Below are positions 25,235-34,663 of a stretch of 64,000 nucleotides of DNA, piece by piece. The notes beneath the pieces were generated by a model. It was not told where the DNA came from. It saw only the letters and a program-made list of their open reading frames with translations, and did not search any database. The stretch spans positions 1,054,001 through 1,118,000 of the forward strand of contig NZ_LT906662.1 of the NCBI RefSeq assembly GCF_900205865.1, written 5' to 3'. Each line of letters opens with the position of its first letter. Position 1 is the stretch's first letter. The position numbers were made by a program, and so were the translations under genes. Source of the DNA: Thermoanaerobacterium sp. RBIITD (GTDB lineage Bacteria > Bacillota > Thermoanaerobacteria > Thermoanaerobacterales > Thermoanaerobacteraceae).

Positions 25235-26254
25235 CTACGTAATTTTCTTTCCAATTATCATTCCTTTTTCTAAAGCTATTTTTAACAAATTATTATCAAG
25301 TTCTTTTCTATTTGATACTACCTTAAATAGCGGAACCAAAACGCACCTGCCACGATCCCATCCAACCATATATCCTGACTTTCCATTCTTGATACTTTCT
25401 ATTGCAAAACTACCCATTTGTAATGCTAACAATGAATCAGCTGGATCCGGATCTCCTCCTCGTTGAAAATATCCTAACACTGAATGTCTTACCCTCATGC
25501 CTGTAAGTTCCTCTATTTTTTTGCCTATTTGCAAGGATATTCCTTGATCACCAGGAATATAATCTCTGGTATCATATACAGACTCTGAACAAACTATTAT
25601 TACATAATCATTTTTACTTTTTAGTATTTCATTGATCCTATTTACAATATCTTCAGGCCGTCTAGTCATTTCGGGAATTATAGCAATGTCTGCCCCACCC
25701 GCTAGTGCACTGGCTAATGCAATGTGTCCTGAATTTCCCCCAAAAACCTCTACCATAAAAATTCTTCCGGGCATATTATGAGCTGTCTGATGCAAACTAT
25801 ACAATACATCTGTAACTCTTTTAATTGCTGTATTATAGCCAATTGTACATTCTGTTCCATATATATCATTATCAATAGTCAATGGAATTCCTAAGCATGG
25901 CATTCCTTGCTCAGTCAATAATTCGGCCGCTTTGAAAGAACCATCTCCACCACATACAATAAGTGTATTTATACCAAGAGATTTAAGACGTTTAATTATC
26001 TTTGCCCTGCCTTCTTCAGTTCTTGGTGCAGTACTTCTTGAAGTTTGTAAAATATAATTGCCACTTACATTAGCTTGTCTTAAATTAATATCTTTAAAAT
26101 AAATTGGTTCTGAATTTAATATGCCATCATATCCGCCATTAAATCCACATATTTCAATGTCGGTATTTTTACTGATCATCCCAAATAATGCAGAATTAAT
26201 ACCTGGCGCATCTCCTCCACTAGTTATGACAGCAACTTTTTTAATAGGTTCCAT
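25235..26254 (-). CDS. 6-phosphofructokinase, PfkA family
   Basis: It transfers phosphate to fructose 6-phosphate or a related ketohexose phosphate. At 339 residues it is slightly longer than PfkA. Motifs: TSGGDAPGINSAL (about 11-23), CGGDGS (about 101-106), PLTIDNDI (about 124-131, catalytic Asp), MVEVFGG (about 168-174) and GYFQRGGDPDPADS (effector-side loop). The Gly in GGDGS points to ATP rather than pyrophosphate as donor; the residue before TIDND is Leu, where ATP enzymes have Gly and pyrophosphate enzymes Lys, so this is an unusual subtype. It is encoded between a PRD regulator and PTS genes, so probably a dedicated catabolic kinase (for example tagatose- or fructose-6-phosphate). Confidence 0.88.
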   Translation of the reverse strand: MEPIKKVAVITSGGDAPGINSALFGMISKNTDIEICGFNGGYDGILNSEPIYFKDINLRQANVSGNYILQTSRSTAPRTEEGRAKIIKRLKSLGINTLIVCGGDGSFKAAELLTEQGMPCLGIPLTIDNDIYGTECTIGYNTAIKRVTDVLYSLHQTAHNMPGRIFMVEVFGGNSGHIALASALAGGADIAIIPEMTRRPEDIVNRINEILKSKNDYVIIVCSESVYDTRDYIPGDQGISLQIGKKIEELTGMRVRHSVLGYFQRGGDPDPADSLLALQMGSFAIESIKNGKSGYMVGWDRGRCVLVPLFKVVSNRKELDNNLLKIALEKGMIIGKKIT

Positions 26255-26300
26255 ATCTACAATCGCTCCTTGATTTAATCCTCATTAAAATTTTTATTGA

Positions 26301-28415
26301 TTATAACACAGTTAGTACTTCTTCAATTTTTTTAGCTTTAATTATTTTTTCAATCATTTTGTCGTCGCCAATTAATTCTACCAGCTCCGATAATGCTTTT
26401 AAGTGTGATGAATGGTCTATTGCACATAGGCATACGACAATTTTTACTGGATCGTTTTCTTTGTTGCCGAAATTTACGGGATTCTTAAGAGTGATCAAAC
26501 TCATACCTATCTTTTTTACTCCTGCTTCCGGCCTTGCATGTGGCATCGCAATGCCTGGTGCTATTACAATATATGGCCCTATCTCTTTTACAGAATTTAT
26601 CATAGCGTCTATATATCTATGCTCTATGGCATCATCCTTTTCTAAAAGCTCACCACCTATCCTCACTGCGTCTTCCCAATCTTTCGCTTCTATATTTAGT
26701 TTAATAGTTTTTTCTGTCAAAAGGTCTTTTAACAACGGTTCAGCAACTCCTCTCTCTTCACCAACATTTGCAACATTTAAATATTCTGATAGGTCCTCTA
26801 TTAATTTTTGTCTATCTGCAATATTACAATGTTTTTCGATTATTTTAACTATATCATCAAGTTTCGCCACATTTGATTTTACATTTTTAATAAATCCCTT
26901 TAGTTTTTCAATATCCATTTCAGTTAATAATGGATTTACAATAACTGTTTTAACATTTTTTATATCAACGGGTACTGTAGATACAATTAAGTCGACATGT
27001 TTTTCTTTTAATATATCTTCAACCTGATGGTATGCTGCGGTTCCTTTTATATTTACATCGAAGACTGATTGAAGCCTTGAAGACAACATCTTTGCTGTCC
27101 CTATTCCTGTACCGCATACAACCAAAATGTCCGGCTTCGATATATTTAATGATTTAATCTTCTCAATTGCCGCGCCAAAGTGCATCACAATGTATCCTAT
27201 TTCTTCATCGTTTAATACATTATCAGTATACTCTTCTAGAGGTTTTAAGCTCCGCTTTACAATTTCAAAAAGTTTACTGTAATTTCTCTTTATTTCATCA
27301 AGTATAGGATTTTTTAAATCAAGTCCATGTTTAAGCCTGTATATCGCTGGCCTAATATGCTCTATAAGTCCTTCGAAAAGCTGCCTATCTTTTGACAGAT
27401 CTAATTTGATTTCATTTTCTACATTTTTTATTATTTTTTCAGTTATTAGCTCTAATTCAAGCCAATTTTCTTCTTTAATCTTTCTTTTATTTGTAACATT
27501 ACTCCCCAATAAATGCACTGTAATATAACCAATTTCATCAATCGGTATATTAACCTTAAAATGTTTTTCAAGCATCTTTGCTATATTTGAAGCAACGCTG
27601 AATTCCTTTGTCATCTCCAACGATTTAAGCTCATCAGTTGGCATTACTATGTCTCTTCCAAGCTCTATTCTTTTTATTGCAATTGCAATGTGTATTACAA
27701 GCCCTGTAAAGGCTGCATCTGAAAATACTGTCTCCAGTTCACTTTCTGCAGTTTTAATACACTCTTCGATGTATGATAAATCTATATTCTCAAAAAGTTT
27801 TTTAATTTCATTATCCATGCCAACATTGATTCTTGTGTACATAGGCATTTTTACTATATCAAGTGCCTTCTCTATATCAATAGTCTCTGTAAGAAGCTCT
27901 ATCGCAGCTTTTCTAAGTTTCTTTTCGTCCCCTAAGACTTTGATCCCATACTTTGGTGCTGATTTTAGCTCAAGTCCATGATCAGAAAGCCATTTCCTTA
28001 CTTTATCGAGGTCATTTATAATAGTGCTTCTAGATACCATAAGATTATCTGCAAGTGTATTAATTGTTGTGTAATCCTTCTGACCAATTAGATTGCTTAA
28101 TATAATGTTTACTCTTTCCTTCTGTGATAGTGCATAATGATAAATGCTAACGTTATCTAAAAGTTCTAATACCTTATCTTTGTCTTCTAATGATTCAGAA
28201 AATTTCACACCTACATTAGGCTTTCTTATTAATTGTGGCAAATTATTGTACTTTAAGAATTCATCAATTGTATCAAGGTCGTATCTTATAGTCCTTGAGC
28301 TAACTTTAAATGAACTGGCCAGTTCATTAATTTTTATGGGGAGGCTTGTATTTACAAGCTTTGTCAATATTTTAGTACATCTTTCATTGAGTATGATAAT
28401 TATCACCTCTTTCAT
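26301..28415 (-). CDS. BglG-type transcriptional regulator with two PRDs, EIIB and EIIA domains
   Basis: A PTS-controlled activator of the MtlR/LicR type. Domains (numbered from the TTG at 28421): N-terminal winged HTH (KINELASSFKVSSRTIRYDL, 30-49), a second HTH (about 105-165, NTLADNLMVSRSTIINDL), PRD1 (about 205-310; His244, His303), PRD2 (about 325-420; His355, His414), EIIB-Gat domain (VVCGTGIGTAK, Cys436) and C-terminal EIIA (AMPHARPEAG, His628). The true start is unclear: the ATG at 28415 lacks a ribosome site, while GAGGTG about 9 bases further in would suit a non-ATG start near 28395. It is the first gene of the cluster, 46 bases before the kinase. Its EIIA may double as the phosphate donor for EIIB. 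Confidence 0.9.
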   Translation of the reverse strand: MKEVIIIILNERCTKILTKLVNTSLPIKINELASSFKVSSRTIRYDLDTIDEFLKYNNLPQLIRKPNVGVKFSESLEDKDKVLELLDNVSIYHYALSQKERVNIILSNLIGQKDYTTINTLADNLMVSRSTIINDLDKVRKWLSDHGLELKSAPKYGIKVLGDEKKLRKAAIELLTETIDIEKALDIVKMPMYTRINVGMDNEIKKLFENIDLSYIEECIKTAESELETVFSDAAFTGLVIHIAIAIKRIELGRDIVMPTDELKSLEMTKEFSVASNIAKMLEKHFKVNIPIDEIGYITVHLLGSNVTNKRKIKEENWLELELITEKIIKNVENEIKLDLSKDRQLFEGLIEHIRPAIYRLKHGLDLKNPILDEIKRNYSKLFEIVKRSLKPLEEYTDNVLNDEEIGYIVMHFGAAIEKIKSLNISKPDILVVCGTGIGTAKMLSSRLQSVFDVNIKGTAAYHQVEDILKEKHVDLIVSTVPVDIKNVKTVIVNPLLTEMDIEKLKGFIKNVKSNVAKLDDIVKIIEKHCNIADRQKLIEDLSEYLNVANVGEERGVAEPLLKDLLTEKTIKLNIEAKDWEDAVRIGGELLEKDDAIEHRYIDAMINSVKEIGPYIVIAPGIAMPHARPEAGVKKIGMSLITLKNPVNFGNKENDPVKIVVCLCAIDHSSHLKALSELVELIGDDKMIEKIIKAKKIEEVLTVL

Positions 28416-28580
28416 TACCAATTATATTATCATTTGTTGTATTTGAAAAGCTTAACATTTTTCACTGCAAATGTGGCAAAACTGTACTATAACCAATGCC
28501 TTACTAATATATTTCCCCGAACTAAATTTATTTTTTCCTGTTATTTTCTATAAAATCTTTCGCTTTCGTATTTTTGAACA

Positions 28581-28616
28581 TAAAAATACCGCCTCGACTT
28601 ATTATGTCTTAGCGGT
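28581..28616 (-). terminator. Terminator of the kdg operon
   Basis: On the - strand ACCGC-TAA-GAC, a 7-base loop, GTC-GAG-GCGGT, then ATTTTTATG (stem 28588-28616). It lies about 30 bases behind the kdgK stop. Confidence 0.7.
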
Positions 28617-28646
28617 TTAGTTTATCTATCGTGAGAAGGCTCATAT

Positions 28647-29582
28647 TTAATCTTCTTTCATAAACTTATCGAGAGTTTCTCTATCCGGCAGTCCATCGTT
28701 GTCACCTGGTGACATGATTATTATTGCTCCTATTGCATTTCCCCTTTTTACTGCATCTTTAAGTGTAAGCCCTTCTAATAGTCCGCTTATTACACCTGTT
28801 GCAAATCCATCTCCGGCACCAACCGTATCAACTATTCTTTCCACTTTATAGCCGTTCACAGTAAAGCTCTCACCTTTTGTCTTAACATATGCTCCTTTAT
28901 CGCCGATCTTGATTATGACAGTTTCTACGCCTCTACCTAAGTAATAATCAGCTATATCGTCTGGATTTTCCGATCCTGTCAAAATAAGGCCTTCTTTTAT
29001 GCCCGGCATAACTATGTCGCATTTAGATGCGATGTCGTTTAATGTAGACACCATCTCATCTTCGCTTTGCCAAAGGCTCTTTCGTATATTGGGGTCAAAT
29101 GATATCCTTATGCCGTTTTCTTTTCCAATCTCAATCATTCTATATACCGTATCCAATGTGTCCTTTGAAAGGGCCGCTGTTATGCCTGTAATGTGTATAT
29201 GCTTCAACTCATCTAAATCACAATCAATGTCATTCGGTGTCACGTGTGATGCCGCCGAACCCTTTCTAAAGTAAAATATATCCGGATCACCTTGCGATGT
29301 TTTCGATTTAAGCATGAACCCTGTTGGATATTCATCGGTAAACTTTATAGATGAAACATCAATTTTTTCTTCCAACAATTTTTCATAAATGTACTTCCCG
29401 AAAGGGTCATTGCCAAGCTTTGACACATACTTTACAGTGTGTCCAAGTCTCGACAACCCTATTGCAACATTAGCTTCTGCTCCTGCCAATGCCTTTGTAA
29501 ACTTATTTACTTTATCAAGTGTCCCTTCTTCCTCAGCTATAAATAATGCCATGGGTTCTCCTACTAATAAAACTTCTGCCAA
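28647..29582 (-). CDS. kdgK: 2-keto-3-deoxygluconate kinase
   Basis: A PfkB/ribokinase family sugar kinase of 311 residues that phosphorylates KDG to KDPG with ATP. Visible are the N-terminal GEPMALF, the conserved AGAEANVAIGLSRLGH (about 33-48, PfkB signature 1) and DTVGAGDGFATGVISG (about 248-263, signature 2 with the catalytic Asp and anion hole). The start is a TTG at 29582 with AGGTG seven bases upstream. It is the third gene after the LacI regulator and eda, 21 bases behind eda. The set forms the lower branch of pectin/hexuronate degradation. Confidence 0.9.
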   Translation of the reverse strand: MAEVLLVGEPMALFIAEEEGTLDKVNKFTKALAGAEANVAIGLSRLGHTVKYVSKLGNDPFGKYIYEKLLEEKIDVSSIKFTDEYPTGFMLKSKTSQGDPDIFYFRKGSAASHVTPNDIDCDLDELKHIHITGITAALSKDTLDTVYRMIEIGKENGIRISFDPNIRKSLWQSEDEMVSTLNDIASKCDIVMPGIKEGLILTGSENPDDIADYYLGRGVETVIIKIGDKGAYVKTKGESFTVNGYKVERIVDTVGAGDGFATGVISGLLEGLTLKDAVKRGNAIGAIIIMSPGDNDGLPDRETLDKFMKED

Positions 29583-29603
29583 AATATCACCTACTTATCC
29601 AAT

Positions 29604-30224
29604 TTACTTTACTGCATTTACGAGCCTCTTTGCTCTTTCTTCTAAAAGGTCCAGATTGTCAAAATTTATTCCCTTTGTCAAATATCCACCAACACCAACC
29701 GCATATGCGCCATTTTCAAACCATTCATTAATATTCTCGTCATTTACACCACCTGTCGGCATAAATTCAAGAAATGGAAATGGCCCTTTAAGAGACTTTA
29801 TTATCTTGGAATCTACAAATTCCCCAGGGAAAAGCTTTATAACTTCTGATCCCATTTTATAAGCTTTAAACATCTCTGTCGTCGTTGCAGCTGCCATTGA
29901 GAAAAATACATCATTTTTCTTGCAGTACGATGCAACTTCCTCAACAATGCACGGCGTCACAACGAAATCTGCTCCATTTCTTATAGCTTCCTCTGCCTGG
30001 CTTAATTCTAAAACAGTACCTGCGCCTATTATTTTATCAGGATATTTCTTTTTTAGCTCCTTTATTAATTTTCCAGCGCCTTCAACGGTATATGTTATTT
30101 CTATTATGTTTATACCGCATTCTATTACCTTTTCTGCCATCTTCATTCCTAATTCATAGTCTTTACACCTTATAACCGAAAATATCCCTTTTTTTGTTTT
30201 TTCTTTTATTTCCTTGATACTCAT
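29604..30224 (-). CDS. eda: KDPG/KHG aldolase
   Basis: A class I aldolase of 206 residues that splits 2-keto-3-deoxy-6-phosphogluconate to pyruvate and glyceraldehyde 3-phosphate. The Schiff-base Lys is in VIKLFPGE (about residues 128-135) and the phosphate loop in PTGGV (about 155-159). GAGTVL (about 67-72) and the Glu of IEITYT are conserved. The Arg that E. coli Eda has four residues after that Glu (EVTLRT) is replaced here; this substitution is common among clostridial members, so activity is still expected. The ATG at 30224 has GGAAG upstream. Confidence 0.88.
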   Translation of the reverse strand: MSIKEIKEKTKKGIFSVIRCKDYELGMKMAEKVIECGINIIEITYTVEGAGKLIKELKKKYPDKIIGAGTVLELSQAEEAIRNGADFVVTPCIVEEVASYCKKNDVFFSMAAATTTEMFKAYKMGSEVIKLFPGEFVDSKIIKSLKGPFPFLEFMPTGGVNDENINEWFENGAYAVGVGGYLTKGINFDNLDLLEERAKRLVNAVK

Positions 30225-30254
30225 AATCTTCTTCCTTTCATAATTAATATATAT

Positions 30255-31283
30255 TTAATAGGATTTTGTTGATCCCCTGATTACAAGAGTAGCATTGAGT
30301 ATTAATTTTTGAGGTTTATCCTCTATATTCTTATTTATCCTTGACATAAGCCTTTTAGCTGACTCAACTCCCACTTCATATGAAGGCTGTGATATAGTCG
30401 TAATACCCGGCGGTATAAGAGATGCCCATCCCCAATCATCATATCCACACACTGCAATATCCTCAGGTATTTTTAAATTCAACTTGTTAATAACCTGAAG
30501 CACATTTAATAATACCATCCCATTAACTGCAAATACAGCCGGCCTAGCACCTTTATTGCTATTTATCATCGCTTTTAATTTTTCTTCAATTGAATTTAAA
30601 TGATTATCTATTTCGAATATCAAATTACATTCATCTTTCTTTAAATATTTTTTACACACATCTATAAAAGCTTGTTTTCTTTCTGTTCGTGTACTTATAT
30701 TTCCTATTTTTCCCGTAAAAAAGCCGATTTTGCTATATCCATTACTAATAAGATGCAGTATAAGCTCTGTTGTAACTTCATAATTATTTACAACAACAGT
30801 GTCAAATACTGTATTTTTAATGCTTCTATCAGCAAGTACGATTGGCAGTCCTTTTTTTGATAATCTTATTAAGAAGTCGTCATTTCCTCCGGCAGTATTG
30901 ATAATCAGCCCATCAACACTGTTGTCAAGCAATGATAATATATATTCTCTTTCTTTTAATGGGTCATTATCGGTGCTGGCGATTATCAAATTATATCCAT
31001 TTTCTTTGCATACATCACCTATTCCTTTAACGAGAATAGATGAAAAATGGTTACTTATATCAGATACAAGAACACCGATAAGCCTTGATTTATTAGATTT
31101 TAAGCTTCGTGCTAAATTATTCGGCCTGTAATTGAGCTCTTCAATGACTTTCTCGATATTCTCCCTTGTTGCATCTGACATGTATTCATATCGTCCATTA
31201 AGAAAGCGGGATATTGTTGTCTTTGAAACACCTGCCTTTTTTGCTACATCGTCAATTGTTATCTTAAAATTATCATCACTCAT
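30255..31283 (-). CDS. LacI family regulator of the kdg operon
   Basis: A repressor of 342 residues. The helix-turn-helix is VAKKAGVSKTTISRFLNG (about 13-30), with the hinge RPNNLARSLKS, followed by a periplasmic-binding-protein-like effector domain (GVLVSDISNHFSSILVKG; PDDW-type region VCGYDDWGWASLIPPGITTI). As the first gene of regulator-eda-kdgK it probably senses KDG or KDPG and controls its own operon (KdgR role); this is inferred from position. The ATG at 31283 has GGTGG upstream. Confidence 0.87.
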   Translation of the reverse strand: MSDDNFKITIDDVAKKAGVSKTTISRFLNGRYEYMSDATRENIEKVIEELNYRPNNLARSLKSNKSRLIGVLVSDISNHFSSILVKGIGDVCKENGYNLIIASTDNDPLKEREYILSLLDNSVDGLIINTAGGNDDFLIRLSKKGLPIVLADRSIKNTVFDTVVVNNYEVTTELILHLISNGYSKIGFFTGKIGNISTRTERKQAFIDVCKKYLKKDECNLIFEIDNHLNSIEEKLKAMINSNKGARPAVFAVNGMVLLNVLQVINKLNLKIPEDIAVCGYDDWGWASLIPPGITTISQPSYEVGVESAKRLMSRINKNIEDKPQKLILNATLVIRGSTKSY

Positions 31284-31308
31284 TAGACCACCATCATATA
31301 TATTTATA

Positions 31309-31374
31309 GAAACCAGTTTACGAAACCGGTATATATAATAATTATATTCTACACAAATTTTAAAAATCCTTCTT
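31309..31374 (-). promoter_or_regulatory. kdg operon promoter with SigH-like element and candidate operator
   Basis: On the - strand AAGAAGGATTTTT, then GTGTAGAATA (31343-31374), copy 2 of the element. Downstream, between it and the gene, lie two similar half-palindromes, ACCGGTTTCG (about 31321-31330) and AACTGGTTTC (about 31309-31318), plausible LacI-type operator sites. A further AACCGGTT palindrome lies at 31457-31464. Confidence 0.5.
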
Positions 31375-31483
31375 TTTATAAAAATATTATATAATAAAAA
31401 GCACTGATATTACCAATGCATTTATCACATAGTCAATATATTCAGCTGAAATATACAACCGGTTTTATGTCATCTCATAATTT

Positions 31484-33100
31484 TTAATTTAATTTTCTTT
31501 TTAATCTCGTCATGGCATCATTAAAAGCTGCTAAATCTCCATCAATATTATGGATGTTACCCTTATTTTGCTTTAATATATCCTGGATTTTTGATAGTAC
31601 CTTTTCGTTTTCAATCTTCATTTCCTCTATTTTATTTATGAGCTCATTTTCTACAGCTTCGTTTGAAATTTCAGCAATATTAATTTTTTGAGCATCAAAA
31701 TCAAATGTATCATACTTGGAAGGTATTATAGTATCAATATTTAATTCTGATTTAATCTTATCTGATAGAACTATCTGTGCTTCATCTTCACCATGTACTA
31801 TAAATATTTTTTCAGGCTTCTTTTTAAAGTTGCTGATCCATGTCATTATACCTTTTTGATCAGCATGATTTGAAAAGCTCTCTATATATTCTATATCTGC
31901 TTTAACTGTTATTTCTTCACCAAAAATGTTTACTGTCTTTTCACCATCTAAAATCCTTCTTCCAAGAGTACCCTTTGCTTGAAATCCAACAAATAAAATT
32001 GTACAGTTTTTTCTCCATAAATTGTGCTTTAAATGGTGCTTAATTCGTCCAGCCTCACACATTCCGCTGGCGGAAATAATTATTACAGGTTCTTTTATGT
32101 CATTTAATGCCTTTGACTCTTCCATTGAATGTGTAAAATGCAGATTTGGAAAGTCAAGAGGATAATCACCTTTTTTAATGTATTCCTGAGCTTCTTCGTC
32201 AAAATACTCAAGATGTCTTTTAAAAACACCAGTGACAGATGTAGCAAGTGGGCTATCTACATATACCGGTACTTTGTTTATAAACTCTATTTCATCTTTG
32301 TATAGTTCTCTATCTTTATGAATTTCATATAATAATTCTTGTGTTCTTCCTACAGCAAATGAAGGTATTATTACATTGCCGCCTCTTTTTATTGTCTTTA
32401 TGATAATTTCCATCAGCTTTTTAGCTTTGTCGCCTACATCCTCGTGAAGTCTGTCACCATATGTTGACTCACATATGAGATAATCAGCATCATCAATATT
32501 TGTAGGATTTCTTAAAATCGGTATATCGCGATTGCCGAGGTCACCTGAAAATACCAATTTGGTTTCTTTGCCGTCTTCATTTACCCATATTTCAAGTATT
32601 GCAGAACCGAGCATGTGACCGGCATCATTGAATCTGACTTTTATATCCTTTGATGGAGTGAATATTTTGTTATATTCAATTCCGCAGAAAAGCTTCATTG
32701 ATGCTTTTCCTTCATCTGCAGTATATAATGGCATTCTCAAAGACTTTCCTGCCCTTTTTCTCTTGCGGTTTTTCCACTCATTCTCTATCTGCTGTATATG
32801 TCCGCTGTCCTGCAGCATGTATTCGCAAAGATCTACAGTACCTTTAGTTGCATAAATCTTCTTTTTATAACCTCGTTTATATAGAAGCGGAATCCTTCCG
32901 CTATGATCTATATGTGCGTGTGTTAAAAGCATAAAGTCGATTTCATCTACATCAAATGCAAATTCCTGATAGTTGAATTCATCTTCTATCTCGCTTCCTT
33001 GAAACATACCACAATCTACCAGAAATTTCGTACTTTCAGTTTCTACAAGATAGCAAGAACCTGTTACTTCTTTTGCAGCACCTAAAAATGTAATCTTCAT
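31484..33100 (-). CDS. MBL-fold beta-CASP ribonuclease
   Basis: A zinc metallo-beta-lactamase/beta-CASP nuclease of 538 residues, similar to bacterial CPSF-like RNA-processing exonucleases. Motifs: THAHIDHSGRIP (motif 2, about 52-63), SGDLGNRDIPIL (about 175-186, motif 4 Asp), the beta-CASP Walker-like segment FAVGRTQELLYEIH, IIISASGMCEAGRIKHHL (motif A/B region) and FSNHADQ (motif C His). The ATG at 33100 has AGGAGAG about six bases upstream; frames beginning at 33181 run through the promoter region. It is monocistronic. The last 90 residues are charged and may be a coiled coil. Confidence 0.87.
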   Translation of the reverse strand: MKITFLGAAKEVTGSCYLVETESTKFLVDCGMFQGSEIEDEFNYQEFAFDVDEIDFMLLTHAHIDHSGRIPLLYKRGYKKKIYATKGTVDLCEYMLQDSGHIQQIENEWKNRKRKRAGKSLRMPLYTADEGKASMKLFCGIEYNKIFTPSKDIKVRFNDAGHMLGSAILEIWVNEDGKETKLVFSGDLGNRDIPILRNPTNIDDADYLICESTYGDRLHEDVGDKAKKLMEIIIKTIKRGGNVIIPSFAVGRTQELLYEIHKDRELYKDEIEFINKVPVYVDSPLATSVTGVFKRHLEYFDEEAQEYIKKGDYPLDFPNLHFTHSMEESKALNDIKEPVIIISASGMCEAGRIKHHLKHNLWRKNCTILFVGFQAKGTLGRRILDGEKTVNIFGEEITVKADIEYIESFSNHADQKGIMTWISNFKKKPEKIFIVHGEDEAQIVLSDKIKSELNIDTIIPSKYDTFDFDAQKINIAEISNEAVENELINKIEEMKIENEKVLSKIQDILKQNKGNIHNIDGDLAAFNDAMTRLKRKLN

Positions 33101-33231
33101 CGTATCTCTCCTCTCGTAAAAAAGCTTCAAATTGATAAAAATATTCATCTTTTTAATAATAGTCTTAATTATATTATACAATATTTTTCATAATTTTTAT
33201 CTTAATATTTAATCTAGTCAAATACAAAAAA

Positions 33232-33275
33232 ATACGGAGCTTATGCTTGACAATGACAAGCATAAGGCCCCGTAT
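33232..33275 (-). terminator. Terminator of xylR
   Basis: A long hairpin: outer ATACGG paired with CCGTAT and inner 10-bp CTTATGCTTG/CAAGCATAAG with a 7-base loop. On the - strand it is followed by TTTTTTT. It lies right behind the xylR stop at 33279. Confidence 0.85.
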
Positions 33276-33278
33276 ATA

Positions 33279-34481
33279 TTATAATCCTGGATATGAAAAA
33301 AGTTCTGATATTACAAGCGTCACAGCGCCTACAGCACGATCCAACATTCCCAATTTTGATATTTCAACCGCAACATCATAGTACCTTGATACAAGACATT
33401 TACTATTTATATATTCCCTTATCGTATTTAACAAAGAATTGCCAATTCCAGATAACGTATTTCCTACTATGACTAAGTCTGGGTTGAAAGTATTTACAAT
33501 ATTTACTATACCTATGCTTAAATTTCTTGATATCTCCTCAATCGATCTTTTTGCAAGGCTGCTGCCCTTTTCAGCAATATCCACAATGTCATTTATATCT
33601 AAACTATTTATATTTTTAATATTCAAATAATCATCTTTTTCGCCAGATTCTAATCTTTCCTTAATATAGTTAAACAGCGCTTTTTCAGATGCGTAGTTTT
33701 CCCAGCACCCTCTATTGCCGCAAGTGCATAGATGATCATTTATATCTATCGTCATATGGCCCATCTCACCTGCTAAGCCAACAGATCCCCTGTATAATTC
33801 ATTATTAATAATTATTCCTGTGCCAATCCCTATACCAGCGCTTATATAAATAAAATTTCTGGCGTTTTTACCTACACCGAACCATTTCTCAGCAATCGCG
33901 CCTGTATTAGCTTCGTTATCAATATAGACATTTAGATGAAACTTTTCTTCGATAATCTTTTTGAGCTCAACATTTTCCCACTTGAGATTTGGAGCTTTTA
34001 GCACAATTCCTCTCTTATAGTCCGTAATCCCTGGTACGCCTATGCCTATTCCCAATATGCCTTTTACAGTCTTTGGCGAGTTTGATATAGCCTCTTCTAT
34101 AAGGTCAATTATCTTGCTTATTATGTCTTCTTTCTCCTCGCCAATCTTTAGATTTATACGCTTCTGCCACAATATATTGGCAAGTATGTCTGTCAAGATC
34201 ACAAGTATATAATTTACATCAAGGTCAATGCCGACAACACAGCCAGCGAGGCTGTTTATCATGAGCATTATAGGCTTTCTGCCGCCCTTTGACTCACCAG
34301 GCCCTTCTTCTTCTACAAAACCATCTTTTATAAGCTCATCGACTAAAGATGATATTGTTGATTTATTTAATCCTGTTATATTAGCTAAATCAGCCCTAGA
34401 TATTATAACTTTTTTGCGTATTGTATTAAGTACAATAGATTTGTTAATCTGCTTAATTAATAGCTGGTCACCTGTTATCAT
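33279..34481 (-). CDS. xylR: ROK family xylose repressor XylR
   Basis: A regulator of 400 residues: an N-terminal winged HTH (ISRADLANITGLNKSTISSL, about 27-46) and a C-terminal ROK sugar-kinase-like domain. It has GIDLDVNYILV, the glucose-binding GEMGHMTID (about 234-242) and the ROK zinc motif CTCGNRGCWE (about 247-256). It probably represses the xylose genes without xylose. The ATG at 34481 (AAGGTG six bases upstream) is preferred to the TTG one codon before. It lies downstream of the GH3-xylB-xylA genes on the same strand with its own SigA promoter. Confidence 0.88.
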   Translation of the reverse strand: MITGDQLLIKQINKSIVLNTIRKKVIISRADLANITGLNKSTISSLVDELIKDGFVEEEGPGESKGGRKPIMLMINSLAGCVVGIDLDVNYILVILTDILANILWQKRINLKIGEEKEDIISKIIDLIEEAISNSPKTVKGILGIGIGVPGITDYKRGIVLKAPNLKWENVELKKIIEEKFHLNVYIDNEANTGAIAEKWFGVGKNARNFIYISAGIGIGTGIIINNELYRGSVGLAGEMGHMTIDINDHLCTCGNRGCWENYASEKALFNYIKERLESGEKDDYLNIKNINSLDINDIVDIAEKGSSLAKRSIEEISRNLSIGIVNIVNTFNPDLVIVGNTLSGIGNSLLNTIREYINSKCLVSRYYDVAVEISKLGMLDRAVGAVTLVISELFSYPGL

Positions 34482-34527
34482 CAAATCACCTTACATTACT
34501 TCGTTTTCACCAACAACCTAATTTCAT

Positions 34528-34557
34528 ATTATACCATATTAGAATGTGTTGTCTCAA
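34528..34557 (-). promoter_or_regulatory. SigA-type promoter of xylR
   Basis: On the - strand TTGAGA (34552-34557), an 18-base spacer and TATAAT (34528-34533), about 45 bases before the xylR ATG. Confidence 0.7.
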
Positions 34558-34663
34558 TGATTTTGCCTTAACATAATAATCGAAAATCGCAGTAGAAAGT
34601 TTAACAATTTGACGAAAATTTTCCTATGAAACTGCACATTCTTTTTATCTTCATTAAAAATTT

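Noticed and set aside
26359-27027. 222-codon open frame on the + strand
   Set aside because: Antisense to the PRD regulator, of the same serine/phenylalanine-rich shadow type.
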